64,000 nt of DNA from Crotophaga sulcirostris (Eukaryota; Chordata; Aves; Cuculiformes; Crotophagidae). Every line of letters begins with the position of its first letter. Position 1 is the first letter of the stretch. The stretch is from contig VYZB01000283.1 in the NCBI GenBank assembly GCA_013397455.1, positions 92,100 through 156,099 of the forward strand, read 5' to 3'. This document shows positions 1-15,000 of the stretch, piece after piece. The position numbers and the translations under genes are program-made. The notes below the pieces were generated by a model. The model was not told the origin of the DNA. It ran no database searches and saw nothing but the letters and a program-made list of their open reading frames with translations.

Positions 1-3000
1 GCAGAAAGGCCCACAGAGTGTTTTTTTTCCATGTACCCTTCCTTGCCAAAGACAATAAAGATAAAGCACCTCTCAAAACCTTAAAACAAAGTAAAAATAT
101 TTTTAATTAAGAAGAAAGCAAACTACTGTTTCAGGTTTTATTATAGCCAAGAAGAAAAGCTAAAGTGTAATGAATTGCATATGAATTGCGAGGAAAAAGA
201 AAGGACTTACAAATAAGTGAGAAGAGGATTTGAGAGACTTGAGAATTTGCTTATTGCCAAGAGCATTTCTGAATGCCCGTGTATAAAATTCTTGCAGTTT
301 GGAAGGGACATCAGGGCTATTAAAGAACAGCTATCCAAACCACAACTCTGCTGCTCTGAGCTTCAGGGAACATTCATTTCATAGTATACGCTATCTTTAT
401 CTTTGAGTTGAATATAAACTAACAATTAAGAAAAGATAGTCTAGTAATGCAGCCATTCATTGTAAGCAATTCTAGTGGCTTGATTTCGAGTTAATTTGGG
501 AAAAACAACATCTTTTGTTCAGAGCAAGAAACTGCATGTGTTACCATAACATTATGCAGATCAGCACCCATTGCAGTAGCATTTAGGCTGATTTTAGTAG
601 GAGGAGGTTTTCAGAGCCACAAAGAAGGCAGTCAGTTGTTCAGTTCCTTAATGAGTTCAACAGAGTGAGATTCTTGTCTCTGTCTTAGTGTCTCTTGAAA
701 GACATGGCTTTTTTCCATATTTGGGATAAAATTAACAGGTGAATGTATAATCTATAATTCTGAGGGGTTTGATCCACAGGGATGCATACTCTATTGAATT
801 CATCTCCGGAAGAGATTTTCGCGTGAGGGAATTTCCTTGGCCCCAGCCCTTTCCCTTTTGGGATCTCTTTACACAGTGGAGAGATACATTCCTGCTGATT
901 TTTTGATTTGATTTGTTTTGGTTTGGTTTTTTCCCCCACATAATCTATGATTACTTTTAATTCTATTCTGTTGGTTTTAGGAAGATTTGATATCGTATAG
1001 TAAGAATACTTTACCCTTGTCTAAATGAAAGAAATCATTTAATACTATGGAGAAGGATGGACTGGCAGTATTAAACATGCACATCTGCACCAGAATAAAT
1101 CCACCATTTCTTTCCTACAGCTCTTACATGAGCGATTAAAAAACAGCTTAACAGTTCTCATAGTCAATATTAATATATGCAAATACAGCACTAAAAGTTC
1201 ACGCACACCTACACACTCTTCAGTTCCTATAGATGAAGTCTTAGGTGAGAAAAGTCATGAGCGCAGTTATCACAGTACAGAATAAGTTCCCTCTTGAAGA
1301 CAAGTTTTCCAGTGCTCCTGATTGTTTCTTGACATGTCTCCCAGCTCCTGCCTTTTCACTTCATTGTTGTCAATGTTGCCCCTGTGGAACAGTGAACACT
1401 GTTAGGACTGGTGGACAAATCCTGGTTTTGGATCTGTACAGCTCCCACTGACTCAGATTTGAGCTGCTCACAGAAAAGTGAGGATGAAAGCTGGCCTACA
1501 AGAGTAAAATATTCAGGGAGAGGCTGAAACTGTGCCTGTTGCTCTGCTACAATTGAATATTCCCACTGCAGGTGCCTGATTTGACGAGGTATTAGGAGCA
1601 GATTGTGCCTGAGTAATAGAAAATCTAAAAGTCAGGCTAGGTTGTTTATCATTACTATGTTCTTAAACTGCACATGCTTATGAATTTTAAGTAATTATAT
1701 TTCTTGCTGTCTGTACAGATTATTCAGCTCACTTTGGTGTCTCTTGAAAGGATTTTAAGTGTTACCTTCAGATGATTTTCAGTGATACTTGCTGAAGTTG
1801 TTAATTTATCTTGGAAAAATAAGTATATGCATTAGAATGATTTTTTTAAGAGATATTTATTATTAAGATTTGGTAGCTGGTAACTGTGACCATTTCCTCC
1901 AGCTTTTATTTAGGTATAGCTAAGGTAAGCTTTATTAATTTCATTGGGAAATTGCCTAGCAGAGATTGTAAGATTTGTTTCCAAGTGTCATTTCATTTAT
2001 ATAGTACTTATTTAATTTACAATAATAACAGAAATTGTGGAAAGACTTTTAAAATGCCTTTTTAAATTACAGTAATATAGAGTTAAAACAGTAGGACAGA
2101 AAGTTACTTAATAGCTTTTGTCACTGCAAACAGAAATTTTAATTAAAATAACTGAGGTTAGGTCATGCTTGGATGAAATCTGTACACAATACAGGAAGTA
2201 CAGAACGCTGGATAAGAAATTCCAGAATGTTAAAACACAGAATTTCTGAGTGATATTGTAACAGTGTGGTTCTTTTGAAAGACAGGCAGCAATCTTGCTG
2301 ATTAAGCAAACAGCATTATTTCTTTGTTGAGAGCTTCTTGCATTATTCTTGTGAACGTACTATTGTTTGTCTCTTTATTGTTCATTCTTATTGTTTCATG
2401 TTGCTTTGCTGTTTGCATTCAAGGGGTTATCTCTTGCTGAGTTCACATCTTAGGTCTGCAGGAGGAAAGGAGTAGCTTTAAATAATCCCTGTGACAACAT
2501 TTAGTAGACTGTGTTGAGTACTAAACAGTGCTTTGAATTTCATCTCCAGTACCTCAGGGTGTGACACCAGGTATGAGTTGAGGAGTTTCAGCAGACTTGG
2601 ATTGAACAAATGTTCTTTGGTTAAAAATGACACCCTCAGAAATTACCGAGAGGCACCTTCCAGCAGACAAAACCCTTCTCCTTAGAATGAGGCTAGGATA
2701 AGCTGGCCCTAACATTTATGTTTCCCCTCAGTAAGGTATAGGAAGAATTTGTTAGAATTCCTTACAATTAGGCTGTATTAATTTCAAAAGAGTCATTCTG
2801 GGTCTCTGCATTTACACACTGGTCTCAGCTCTCCTTGTACCTGAAATGCTCGCTGGTTACCTTTGCTGGGCAACTGGTGAATGGTCAGTTATTTGGAGTC
2901 TTGTGACTCAAGGAATGGTGCAGTTCCACAGCAAGAGTCTGATCTTTCTGGGATGCATTTCTAAGAAGCCCTTAAAGATTTTGGGCTGCAGAGGTGAAGA

Positions 3001-6000
3001 TTACCCTACAAGAGACATAGAGCCTAGCTGAAAACATGTGGAAGATCTTGTGCAGCAGCAGGTAGGCTGCCTGAATGAACCTGTTCTTTGCCTTAGTCTT
3101 TAGGTCTTTGGAAATGATGCTTTTTGATCTGTTTGTAGTGATAATTCGTTGGAGTACTCAAATGGGGGAATTTACAATGAATAATTTATTAGCATGCTGA
3201 ATGCTTCCAAATGGATGTTTGGAATGTATGTACTTATGTATTTTGTCAGAAAATTATTATGACGGGTGGCCAAATTGTCAAAATAAGTATATAACAGTGT
3301 GCAACTTTAGTATTAAATAGCTACTATGAGCTATGGTATGAGCTTTCTCTCAACCAACTGCAGCATCTCTTTCATGTGTTCTGCATCTGTACTGACGTAG
3401 TGATTCTGAACTTAGAATCAATAAGCTGACAGTGAATTAGTCATTATATATGAGTGTTGTGTCCTTTTTCAGGGAATTTAATCAGTAACACCATACGCAA
3501 TTAATGTGAACAAATCTAAGCAGGTTACAGCACAAACAGGAGCAAGCATATATTCATAACAAACAGGCAACACCAATATTAACTGTTCAGATTAAAGTTA
3601 TAATTTGAATTAAAATTCAAGTGAGGCCTATTTGCCTTTAACCAGTTTCTGGGAAATAATCACTGCTGAAGTACATATTGAGCCATTTCATTAACCTTTA
3701 AAAGAATGCCTCTAAGTGTTGTTCCTTGGCTGAGGTGTTAATATGCTGATGACCTCTTCACAAAAGCTGAATTACCAGCTGCATTTGCATTGATCTAAAG
3801 ATGAAGAGTGCTATTTTAGAGCTGAGTGTTGTTCTTGAACCACAACTGTATATACTTATTTGAGTGATAATGCAACAAACATTAATTATGTTGATGAAAA
3901 TGTGTTGATTTTTAATGTAATGAGTATGAAACATATCTTTTTTTGTATATATGTGATGGGAAATCTTATACAATGGATAGTAATTTGTCCATCAAAGACA
4001 ACAAGATGGACAGTTACTGCATTCCTAAAAGCTTATGGAGTGGGGAAAGTTGCTTGATTAGCATTACACAGCTGATAGTTGCCTCCAAGAATTAAATTCT
4101 TGTCAATTTTGAGAGGGCAGCTCACCTTCTGGTATGCTGACTCGCTGCAGGTTCACTAGGTCATTGGGCTCCTGATCAGTGAGGTGCCTCTCTGGCAAGC
4201 TGTGCCAAACTTCAAAATCTAACACAGCACAGAACTCATGCCAATAAGTCAGCTTGGACTAGAAAATCAGGCAGTGAATGAGGAGGTGCACGCAGGTCCA
4301 AGAGCTTGCCTACAGGTGGCCAGTGCAGGAGCAGGAATGAGCTTTGCTTTGTCTCTGCCTCAGCTTCTGCTGCTTAGCAGTTTCTGGATCACCCTGTCTC
4401 AGCTGCGTATGTTGCGCAGTGGCAAGGAGGCAAAGTCAGGGTAGCATTTGAATTGGGACCATGGATGATACAGAGATGTCAGAAACAGTGAAGCACGTCT
4501 AGGAGTCTGTGAATCAGTGCTTTGTCCTATATTGGCTGCTATAGCCAGGTCATTACTCTGGTCATCAAGTTGTTCTGGTGCATAACAAGAAGTAATACAA
4601 ATTATTTAGAATTAGTGTTAGGCTGTTGTGGAAGTTACTCTTTAGTCCTGGCCTGTTGGTCAGTTAGATTTTAATTCCATCATTACCACTGTCTCTTTGA
4701 GATGAAAACTACTGACAAGAGACACACCTCTGGTTTATTCCTGTAATATTTCTCATTAATTTAGCATGTCTTGAAGATAGGGGTTTAAATCAAAAAGTAG
4801 GTAGAAGTGCTACCTTGAAAGCAATTGTATGGTATGTAACTATGAATGAGTAGAAACAAGATGTATTAGCAGTTCTTACATTAGGCAGATTAAAAAAACA
4901 AGGCATGTTTTAAGATTCACGTTTCCTGCTGTGTGAATGGCAAAGTGTTTTGTTGGTGATGATCTTTTCTGTGTAGGTGTACCTAACCTGTTCCTGTCTG
5001 GGGAATTTCCATGAAGTAAGAATAACAATAATACAGTTATATACCCTCACATAGGAAGAAATAGAAGTGATTCAAAGAATTTCTTGAAGGAAAAGAGGGA
5101 AAAAGTGATGTCGAATAGCTAGTAAATCACTAAAAACTAGGGCTAGCAAGCTTGTATCATAATGTAGACCAGAAAGTTGTCACACATCCTGCATTATGAT
5201 TACCTTGAGGATTTGATGGGAACATTGCCTAGATTATCTTTTTATAAATAAGAGGTTTTTTTTCATTCAGTTAAAGCATGAGGTATGTCCTAGCCTCACC
5301 ATGTGAAACTGAAATTACAGTAGTTAAACCTCATCAGCTTGCACCCTCCTTGTATGAGGCACAGTATCAAATAATCCTCCTCACCTGTTTTCCCTGTGAT
5401 TGCTGGAGAGACAGCTGATGACTGTTGCCTTATATTGTGCTTCCTAGGAAGTCTCAAGTGTGTGGCTGCAGACAGAGATCAGCTATTTTGTTGAAAACTG
5501 GAGAGTTCAGACTGAGGGTATCCAGAATACAATTGTATTTTTATTTTTTTTTTAAAACTGGTGTGTGTGCTGATGCAGTGACAGTTTGATATATACAGGT
5601 GAGACTACTCAGTGCCTTTCTGGGAAACGTGCTGCAGTCTGTAGTTTGTGAGTTAGCTTGTAAGGGAATATGATTATTACATATCATAAATATTATTTAA
5701 TGGTGATAGAGTTCTGTTTTGATTCTACTGCTGATGGTTTTTTAACATGAAGCACTGTGTATTTTGTAAAAGCAAGCAAAGATGGAGTTAGAAGAGAACC
5801 AACTGAAGCTTTCTTCTCTTTACATTGCAGTTTGGAGAGATGACTGAATTAAAAACAAAGTTAGTCTGCTGAAATACCAAACAACCAAGATATCAGTGCA
5901 GTTTGTAACCAAAGTGTGCATGATTTGTTGATTACTCTGATTATCCCTGATATATAATCTCAGAAATGATTCTTTTCTGAAAAAATGCATTTTTTCTGAT

Positions 6001-9000
6001 AATCATTAAAAACATTTGCATACTTAACTCTTATACATACATAGCATAATCAGTGGCATTCTAAGCTTTCCCAATTTACAATGTGTCGTCACTCTGCCCT
6101 ACAAATAAAGCCAGGGGTTTGTAGTAATCACAAGTGGTTCTTTGAGCCAAATGTATGCATGCACAAGTTGTTGGTTTTCAAATGTCCCATTTCCATTCAG
6201 GATTATATTTAGAATAGTAAACATAGTGTCCAGTCTTTGAATCAGTATAATTTGAAATCTAACATTGAGATCTGTTACTGTCAGTAAGGGTCCATGTGGA
6301 TGATTGCTGCAGTGATGGGATTTATGAAGGGTTATTCTACACAGTGGAGTATAATCACTAAATTCATTTAATAAATTCTTACATATGCTTTGTTGAGGTC
6401 AACTTTTTTTCTTTTGCGGTACTGCATATAAAACCTAGGTTTTTATAGGTGAATTCTTAATTCAGCTTCATATGAGTCATCTCTATCCATTTAGACTTCA
6501 AAACCCCGATGGAGTAAGGATCGAGTCATTTACATCAGTGCTTCCTTGAGTTTGGGCTTGCAGGTGATGTGTACAAGCTGTCTTAATTCAATTTTATCTG
6601 ACTTCTCTGCGTGTTACTTCGTTAGCCTTTCTAACATTGCTCTTAACATGCCTTTTTTTGAAATGCAATCAAATTAAGGAAGAAAAAGGTCAGTAATAGG
6701 AGATGTCCCATGGAAGAGTGTGTGGCATCTGACACCTGTATCCAAGTCCCTTATGTCCTGGTGACAGAAGCTGCCGTTAGCTGCTGCAGTATTAATTTTA
6801 TCTGCAGGTGGCATCACCTTTTGTGTGTAGTAATAAAAGGGAAAATGAGCATGCTGCATTCAGTATTATTCAAGTCCTTTACTCTGACATTTATTTTAAA
6901 ATATAGCACTGGTGCTGATGAGTATTAATCTCTGTTTTCAAGCATGTTGCTTGACGCATAGCCCAAGATTACAAAAGAAGGTCTTGTTCTGAGCCCCAGC
7001 AGGAGGTTGCTTAGGAGGTCCATGTGTGGGGAGGAGGTCAGAGAGAACATGATTTCTTAAAAAATATTTATAGAAGCTTCCCTCCAGAAAGCCCATAAAC
7101 GTTTCTGTTACTTCAACTTCTCAAATAATCTACTGAGTGCAATACAGGAGAGAAATGTTTTGGACTGAACTCTGTCCTTCAAGATATTCAGCACCTATGC
7201 TGGTAAGAGTAATGTAAAGGTTGAGGTTCCTGATCTTTTTTCCTTTACCAGGTAAAGTTTTGCTTCAAAGTGTTTTTTTCACATGGCTGTTGCCAGAAGT
7301 GGATAATACGAGTTTCTTCAGAGACTGATACTGACTGTGGCTGACTGGAGAGTTAGGGTTCAGGATGGCATGCTTGAAAAGCCCCAGCTACAGCCCGGAA
7401 AACGGTTCAGACCTGGCTGAAGTACTTACTGCAACTCGGTTGCGTAGATTTGTGGGTATAAGCATTGTAGATGGATTCTGTGAAGAACTTGGGTCCTAAC
7501 TTAAACCAAATACTTTGTTTCCAGTGCATACTTACTATATAGATGTTAACAAATACGTGTTATACAACAATAGCAAGTAGCTGTAACACAGCTGGTGAAT
7601 GTAAACAGCTTGTAGAGACCTGAGACAGTGAACAGCCAATATGCGTTTGCCTATAGAGATCCATGTTGATTCCAACAGCAGTTTCCTCAAAAGTTCTTTG
7701 TCAGGGTTCTTGTAATTGAAAGGAAGAATGAATGTGGTGAAACGAGGCAGCTATTTGGCTTCTAAGAAATATTCACAAATACAGAATTAGGGCTTTTATT
7801 TATTGTTGTTCTGCTTTGTTTGTTTTCAGATAATGTTGAAGCACAGAAAATCCTCAGATGTAGGAAGAGTATAATCAGTAATCCTGCATTTAAATAACAG
7901 TTGAATTCAAAGAACGTCTTTCATACTGGAGGAGTGTTTCTGAAACTTAAATGAACTTGCTTTGAATTTAGCTTGTATTCATACCTTCCTTTCTTCTGTC
8001 AGTTCTCTGCAATTTCATTGATACATGTATTGGCTGTGCATTTAGAAACATAGTATAATGAGGACATAATAAATATGCCAAGCAGCACATGAAGGAACCT
8101 TGACAGGTTTGTGGTTTACCAGTCGATTTAGGAGATTAGGCTGGAGCTCTCAAAACCAACCAAAGTGAGTTGTTTACTTAATTTCTTATAATGCTGAAAA
8201 TCGAGTTGCATTGTCAGCTGAGTGAGCAGCTGTCTTCACTGCTTACCAGTTGGGTTTCTTTGTCTAAGTGGAGCCAGTCATAATTCTCAGTTAGCTTCAG
8301 GATAATAACTTCAGAGAGTAATTTCAATCTCAGCTACAAAATTACTTTGTTAAATACATAAGACAGTCTGAGATAGAATGGAAAAAAATATCCATTAGGA
8401 AAAATGGAACATAAAACAAAAGAACAGAACACAAACTTTTTTATTTTAGTGCAAGGGTTTTTTGTCTTTGGAAGGATGATATGGCTTGATCTTGCATGTA
8501 CCAGCCTTATGGCTTTTGCCCAGTGGTATTTCCCATTATAGCAAATCAATAATCCTGTTAACCAGAATGATTAGTGTGACCAGCAGGTGGTCCCTGCTTT
8601 CAGTGTCCTGTGTGAGTTAAGTGATCTCAAGCCAGGCCCTGACCAGCCTGACAGCGCTTACTACAAAATGCATCAGCGGTGTTTAGGAACTTCATGGTTG
8701 TTTGGCTCTGGGGCTCAAAAGTGAATGAACATGTTTTGTAAATAAATGTCTTCTCTTCCCTAGGAAAAGGTCATTCACTTTAGGGTAACTGTGTAGCTTG
8801 TGGATTGTGCTGGTCCCTAGGTAACTCTGTGATACCAGTCTGCTACACGTAGCTAAGGCAGTTGTTCCTCTTGATCATATTACAATGAGTTATCCTTTCG
8901 GCATGGAAAGTCTGACATTTAATTGCATAGACACAAGTGGCATCTGGTTACCTGTAGCCAAGACACACTGGAATTTGAAGTTCTGCTTTGTGTGCTGTAC

Positions 9001-12000
9001 TGTATAGCCCTGTGTCAGCACATGACACTTCTGGTCTCTTAATTTATCATCTTAAGACCTGACAGGTTCATATAACAAATGAAGAATAAAAATTAACATT
9101 TTCTTTTGTGAATTCCCTTCACTGGAGGTAATCCAAAGGCTTTATTTCTTCAGTTTTACTGGGGCGTTTACCAAGCATAGCAATAATTATCTGAGATAAA
9201 AATCTTCTGTACTTTGACGCCTGTTGATAGTGAAGCTCATTACACCCCCATTATAATTATTACCCTCTTTATGTATACCTTGTTAAACACTTCAAAAGTA
9301 GGCATCCAGGGGATGCTGTTTTAAGAAACCTATTAAGTGATCAGGGTGAATTATGTAAGATACAACAGTATGTTCCCTCTACATCAGTTCAAATCTTACA
9401 AAAGTTGGGATGCATAATAATCAGAATTATATAAATGATGTTGTTCTTTCTGACAGTTCTCTGATACTTTCACAGTATGCATTTACTCCACTAGTGCAAA
9501 TTTACCTCTGAGAGTAGTCCAGTTAAAATATAGGGGTACAAGCCATGGCCAACAAATGGCACCAATATCTGCAATGTCAGGTATTGGTTTGTTTCAATAT
9601 CTGGAACAAACTTGACAAATACATCAGTGCAGGTCTTGTAAACCCAAATCCCGATTTAACTTGCCATGGTAGAACTGGCAGTGCAGAGGCTACTAAACCC
9701 AACATTTTTTAAACTAAAATTAGTTGTTTGCACTGTGATTACGCATCAGAGATCTGGGAAAAAAAAATGCTGGGTTTTTTTTGATTTTCTGACCATATTT
9801 TGACCAAATTTTAATGCATTCAGTTTGTTGTTTGTGTCGTCTGTTCCCCCCCCCCTTGCCCTGTAATAGCAGTATTTATTTGTACTACCTTGTCTTCTTG
9901 ATAAACAGTTGCAACAGCAAAGCTTACCTGACTGAGTAAAAGCATCAGTGAGTATCTAGGATGCTTGCTTTGCATCCTAACTGTAATATGGAGATCAAGT
10001 TGTTTCTGTTGGAGATAGGCCTAGGGCTATTTTAGAGTCAATGCTTCTGTTTCTCTAAACTTTTGATATTAGGACTGAGATCTAATTTACACTTATCTTA
10101 CATTGTAATGTATGGAAAATATCATGCATGAAAATCTAATTTGGAAATCCCATGCATTCGCGCATGCAGCTTCTGGTTATTTATTAAGTAACAGCTGTTT
10201 TAATTAAACATTTTACTTTCAGTCACAATAAAAATGCTGGTAATAGTTTGACTCAGAAGAAATTTTTAAAAGCATATTAAATATTTAAACAGGTTTTTTT
10301 TTTCTGCTGATGGCTAAGACAGGAATCCAGTGAGCATCATCTGTTGGTGATGCAGGGATTCCTTTTAAATACACAAATAAACTGCCCTATCCCTCCTGCT
10401 TGTTCTGGGTGTAGGAAACTGGCTGATTTTGTTGTAGTTGCAAGAGTAATTAAAAAATGAGGATCAGGGATGTAAAATGAAATATATGGAGATTGTCCTG
10501 ATATTTACAAATGCATTTAATAACAGAAAACCCATAAACAATTACTGTATTTTTAAGGAAAATAAAAGTCCACAGAACAGTATGGTGTGCAAATATGCAT
10601 ACCCAGGCAAAGTAACTGCTCATTTTCACTCGTTCTTTGGGTTTTTTTCCTTTTAAATTCTTTTGTGGTTCTTTTACTGGCCTGTGCTATGCTGATTTAG
10701 TGGCAGAAGTGTTAGAAAGTTCCATATTTAGCACAGCTTCTCTTGTTTCTTTTCTAAACATGGACCACTTTGAATAACAACACAGTTTTGATATTTCAGA
10801 GTGTGTTATGGATTAAATATAATTTTGTCCATACTACAAAAATGAGATGTCCCTTTACCATGGAGATATAAAATCTTTTGGCTCAGAAGTAAGGTTACCC
10901 TCTTCCTATCCACCCTCAAATTTTTATGTTCACTTTGTACTCCCAAGACCCCTCCAACTTACGCACAAAACCGCGGTGATGTGTATGGAATAGGAATCAC
11001 TGAAACATAGAACCTGAAACGTTGGAAGCACCCAGACGTGAACCAGACTCGGTTCTGCCAGTAGAAATCACAGGAGACTCTTGGGCAATTAAGTGGAGAG
11101 TGCCAGAAACCTGGCTCTTCTCAGGCAGTGTAAGTAGACTTCAAAGGATGCTTTGTGACTGAACATTGCTTCCTGTGCTGTAACAGTTAGGCCTCCAGAA
11201 CATACCGAGGATCTTTCCCAGCTTGTCAGGAGGTCTCAGGAGGGAAAGAGGAAGGATCAGCATTTTCTGTACAACCCAATGCTTAGTAAGAAGTGAAGTA
11301 AGTTTCAGACTAAGTGGGAAACATATTGCAGGCCTTCTGGTTTGCATTCTTGTAAGAGTCTAGAAGGTTATTTTTAAGAATAAATGTGGTGACAAACACA
11401 TTTAGAAAATGCTGAAGGGTGTCTCTGCAAACGTGTAGAAGCAGAGTTGTGTAGTTAGATAGTGAGTGGATTTCTGGCATGGCTTTTATTAGGTATAACT
11501 TACTCTTCTTCCAGAGGTACCCAGTGTAGCAGAGTGGCTCATTGCTCCATTGTTGGCGGTGAAGAGTTGAAACAGGTCTGCACCACTGTTCTGTGGTGTG
11601 TTTTGCAGTAGTAACATGGCATGAGGCTTCCTAGAATAAACCTGCTTTCTGAGGAGTGGTTTTAAGACAAATCACCAACCAGATTTTGTGGCTTTAAATA
11701 TTTCATTCACGAGTATTTGAGAGATTAATAGCTTTGTAATATCTGCGCAAAATTCAACCATGCTTTATGTAAACATGGCAACAAATGTTCTCTTGGACAA
11801 AGTACTGACTGATAGGAAGGGCTATTTACAAAATATCATATATTGTAACTGTCATTTTTTATGTCTTACACTGTAACAGGAAATGAAAATATGGGAGGAT
11901 TGGTTTACTTACATCTACGTTTATTACAGTGAAATGGATTTAGAAATCCATAAGCAAAATTTTTCTTGAGTTTGTTGCCACATTCAGAAAGTCAGAAGTG

Positions 12001-15000
12001 TAAGATGCTCTGGGTTGTTTGGGTTTTTTAAACAGAATTTTAATAGACTCATATTTAACTGTTTGAGATAGGATTTTTTTAAGATTAAGTTGTTCTGAGA
12101 TCTGCATGACAAAAATACTCGGCCTGAGTTTGAGTTCTTGCATTTTTGGCAGAGAGACTGACATGGTAACAAGTTTTTTGGGGGAAGGTTCAGTATTTGT
12201 GTTGAGTTTTGAGTAATGCTGATTCTTTTATTATTATCCACCATAAAATGAGATCTGTGTGAATCCTGAGGAAATATGCCTGTGTCAGTAGAGCAGGAAA
12301 TTGTCACTTAAGGAGTTTGATCTCAGGGTTTCCATGAAAAGTTACTTAAATTACAAAAGCTTTGTTTTCCCCATTTTCCATATGTAGATCATGAACAAAT
12401 GTACTTTAATTTTCTTTATGAGTTAGCTGTGTTTGAATTAAATTAGATTGTATTTTAATTTCCGTTATAAAGTATTCTGAGAATTCTAGGTGAGCTTTTT
12501 TATAGAACAGACATTTATTGGCAGGGATTTGTGTTGGATTTACTGTAGGCCAAGATAACTTTTCTTTGCCAGCTGTTAAGAACAACTTCAACAGTATAAA
12601 AATAACAGCTCTGGGGAAAATTGATTTCTTTATAATTCTATCTGATGAACCATATTGGACTAACCAGAAGCCTGAAGGCTTGAAGTGCTGCTTGAGAAAG
12701 TACAGCTTTTCATTTTACAGGGAGCCTATGCCCCTTGACAATTTATGGACGAGGCATGGCTCTCATCAGGCCTCAGTAGATTTCAGATGGTGAAAGATGA
12801 GTAGGAAAAATTTTATCTCCAATTCTGTCTTGGGCACCCAAAGCTAATATTGTTCCATTTCACTAAGATTTGTTAAACAAACCACTACAAAGATCAGATT
12901 TATTTAGCCATTATTGAATTACTCCAGCTCCTGTAAAATACGAGGCTAAAGCACACTGAAAGGTGATTTTGTAAATAGAGCCCATTCCATTTCTATTGTA
13001 TAAACAGAGCTTAGTGTCACAGATCCATACATTTGTAAGCTGCAGTTGTCTCACTACCAAACTGCACCAAATAAGGTCTCAAAATAGAGAGTGTTTAGCT
13101 TTCCAGGTACTGAGTGAGATCACCAAGTGTCAGAGAGATTTATTTATTTTTTTTTTTTTGGTCTAAATCTTTTCTGATAGCAAACCTTTCTGAAAACTTA
13201 AAGCTGTCTGAAGTATTTGCTGTTATCTTCAACCATTGGGGGATATGCTGTTGGTTCTACTTCTTCCCAGTTAATAATGTGATAAATATTAATTGTTAAT
13301 TTGGAAATATATGACTGTGTCTCTGGTTTTGCTGATTAGGTTCTTTTTTATGAGTTCCTGAAGAAGTTACTCAAATGATGCACCTAAATTTATGCTTTAA
13401 AGTAGTCTTCTTGCTGATCATAAGTGGCACTGGTTATTGTGTTACTTTGCATAACCATTATATTTTTATAGGCATTTATGACAATGGCCCCTCTAAAATA
13501 CAACAGAAACTGTTGATCTGCTTCTGTTTCCACTGAAATAAAAATAATTGATGAAAGTTTCTGGAGTCTAGATTTTTAGGTGAGTCTTTGCACCTTACAG
13601 TGAAGTAGAAATAAATGCCCTATTAAAAAGCTCCCGCATGGCATGTACCTCACTAGTCAGCTTGTGTTCACAGGCTGGTGTGGGTGCACTCACATTCAAA
13701 TAACAGAATGCACAACATTTTGGAGGGATGTTTTAGAATTTGGAGTCGGATTGGCGAAGCTTCCTGGATTTGGGCCAGGCCTGCTGCGAGCCATTAGTGC
13801 AGGTGGTCTGTAGCTGGGTGGGGACACCCTAATTGTTTGTTCATTGTTGGGATTACATCTTATATGTGTAAAGTAAAGAATCCTCTGGGCTTGAAAAATA
13901 TGATGTATCTCTTCTGCATTTATGACTCCAGAAGTAAGTTTTAAGCAAGTAATATCTGTTGTGTCAGGGTGGAATCAGGGTTGCTTGCAGAAATATAAAA
14001 GGTGGTTGTTTTCTGCAATAATGAATTCAGCTTCAGTTTTCCAGCCATTTTGAAAGGAAAAAGGGACAAAACTGTCATGGTTTTCATGTTTTTCAACTGG
14101 TTATACTTCTCCAGATATATTTTTAACGTGTGTTTCCATACATTAACATAATTGAATTTGTATTTTAATATTAAGTTTAAAGCTTAATCCAGTTTGATTT
14201 AGGTAGCAGAAGGTGTGTGGGTATGGTTTTTGGCCTAGGAATATGATCTGGGACTACCAAAATGAGATGATTGCTTTTGGAAAAGAGAACCTGTCACCAT
14301 GTCACACTTAACTGTAAAGCACAGAGCAAGTTTTACAGTCTGATCATAGGCAAGTTTTCAGCTCTGTGATAGCAAAACTTCCATTTGGGGTGAGGAGGTA
14401 CATCGGGTACCATGCCAGCATGAAGCTCAGTCTCTCTGCTAAGATGACTAAGCAGGAGACCAGCTACAGCCAATCTTTTGTAAAATAAACAGTATTACTA
14501 CCCCCCATTCACTGTGGGCAGGCTGTCATATTGGTGTCAAGGGTTACTTCTGTCCCTACCCAGCTAACTCCAGTTGGGTGGGCTCTGATACAGAAGGGCT
14601 GATTTGCTCTGAGAGTCAAGGAATTTCATAGTCCTGGCTCAGGTCCCCTAAGCTACCTACTCTGTGGTTCATAACAGCACCATATCTGCTTAAATGTACA
14701 GCTTTAGTAGAAACTCAGTGAGGCAGGATTGAGGTTCCAAAGTCTGCTTTTGAAAATTTATCCCAAGTGCTTGATACCTCTTTATATTGAACAGAGATTG
14801 CATCAGTATAACTCTACTCCTCACTAACTATGCCAGGCTTTGTGAATAGGGTGGGTTTTTTCCTGCAGACAAGTACTTAACTGCTGACATCACTGGTATT
14901 CAATATGACCTGTACATTCAGGCTTCTTAATATATTTTTACAGGTTAGTTCAATTAAGCTAGACATCTTGTCTATAAGGGCTTCTTTCCTGATGGCAGCC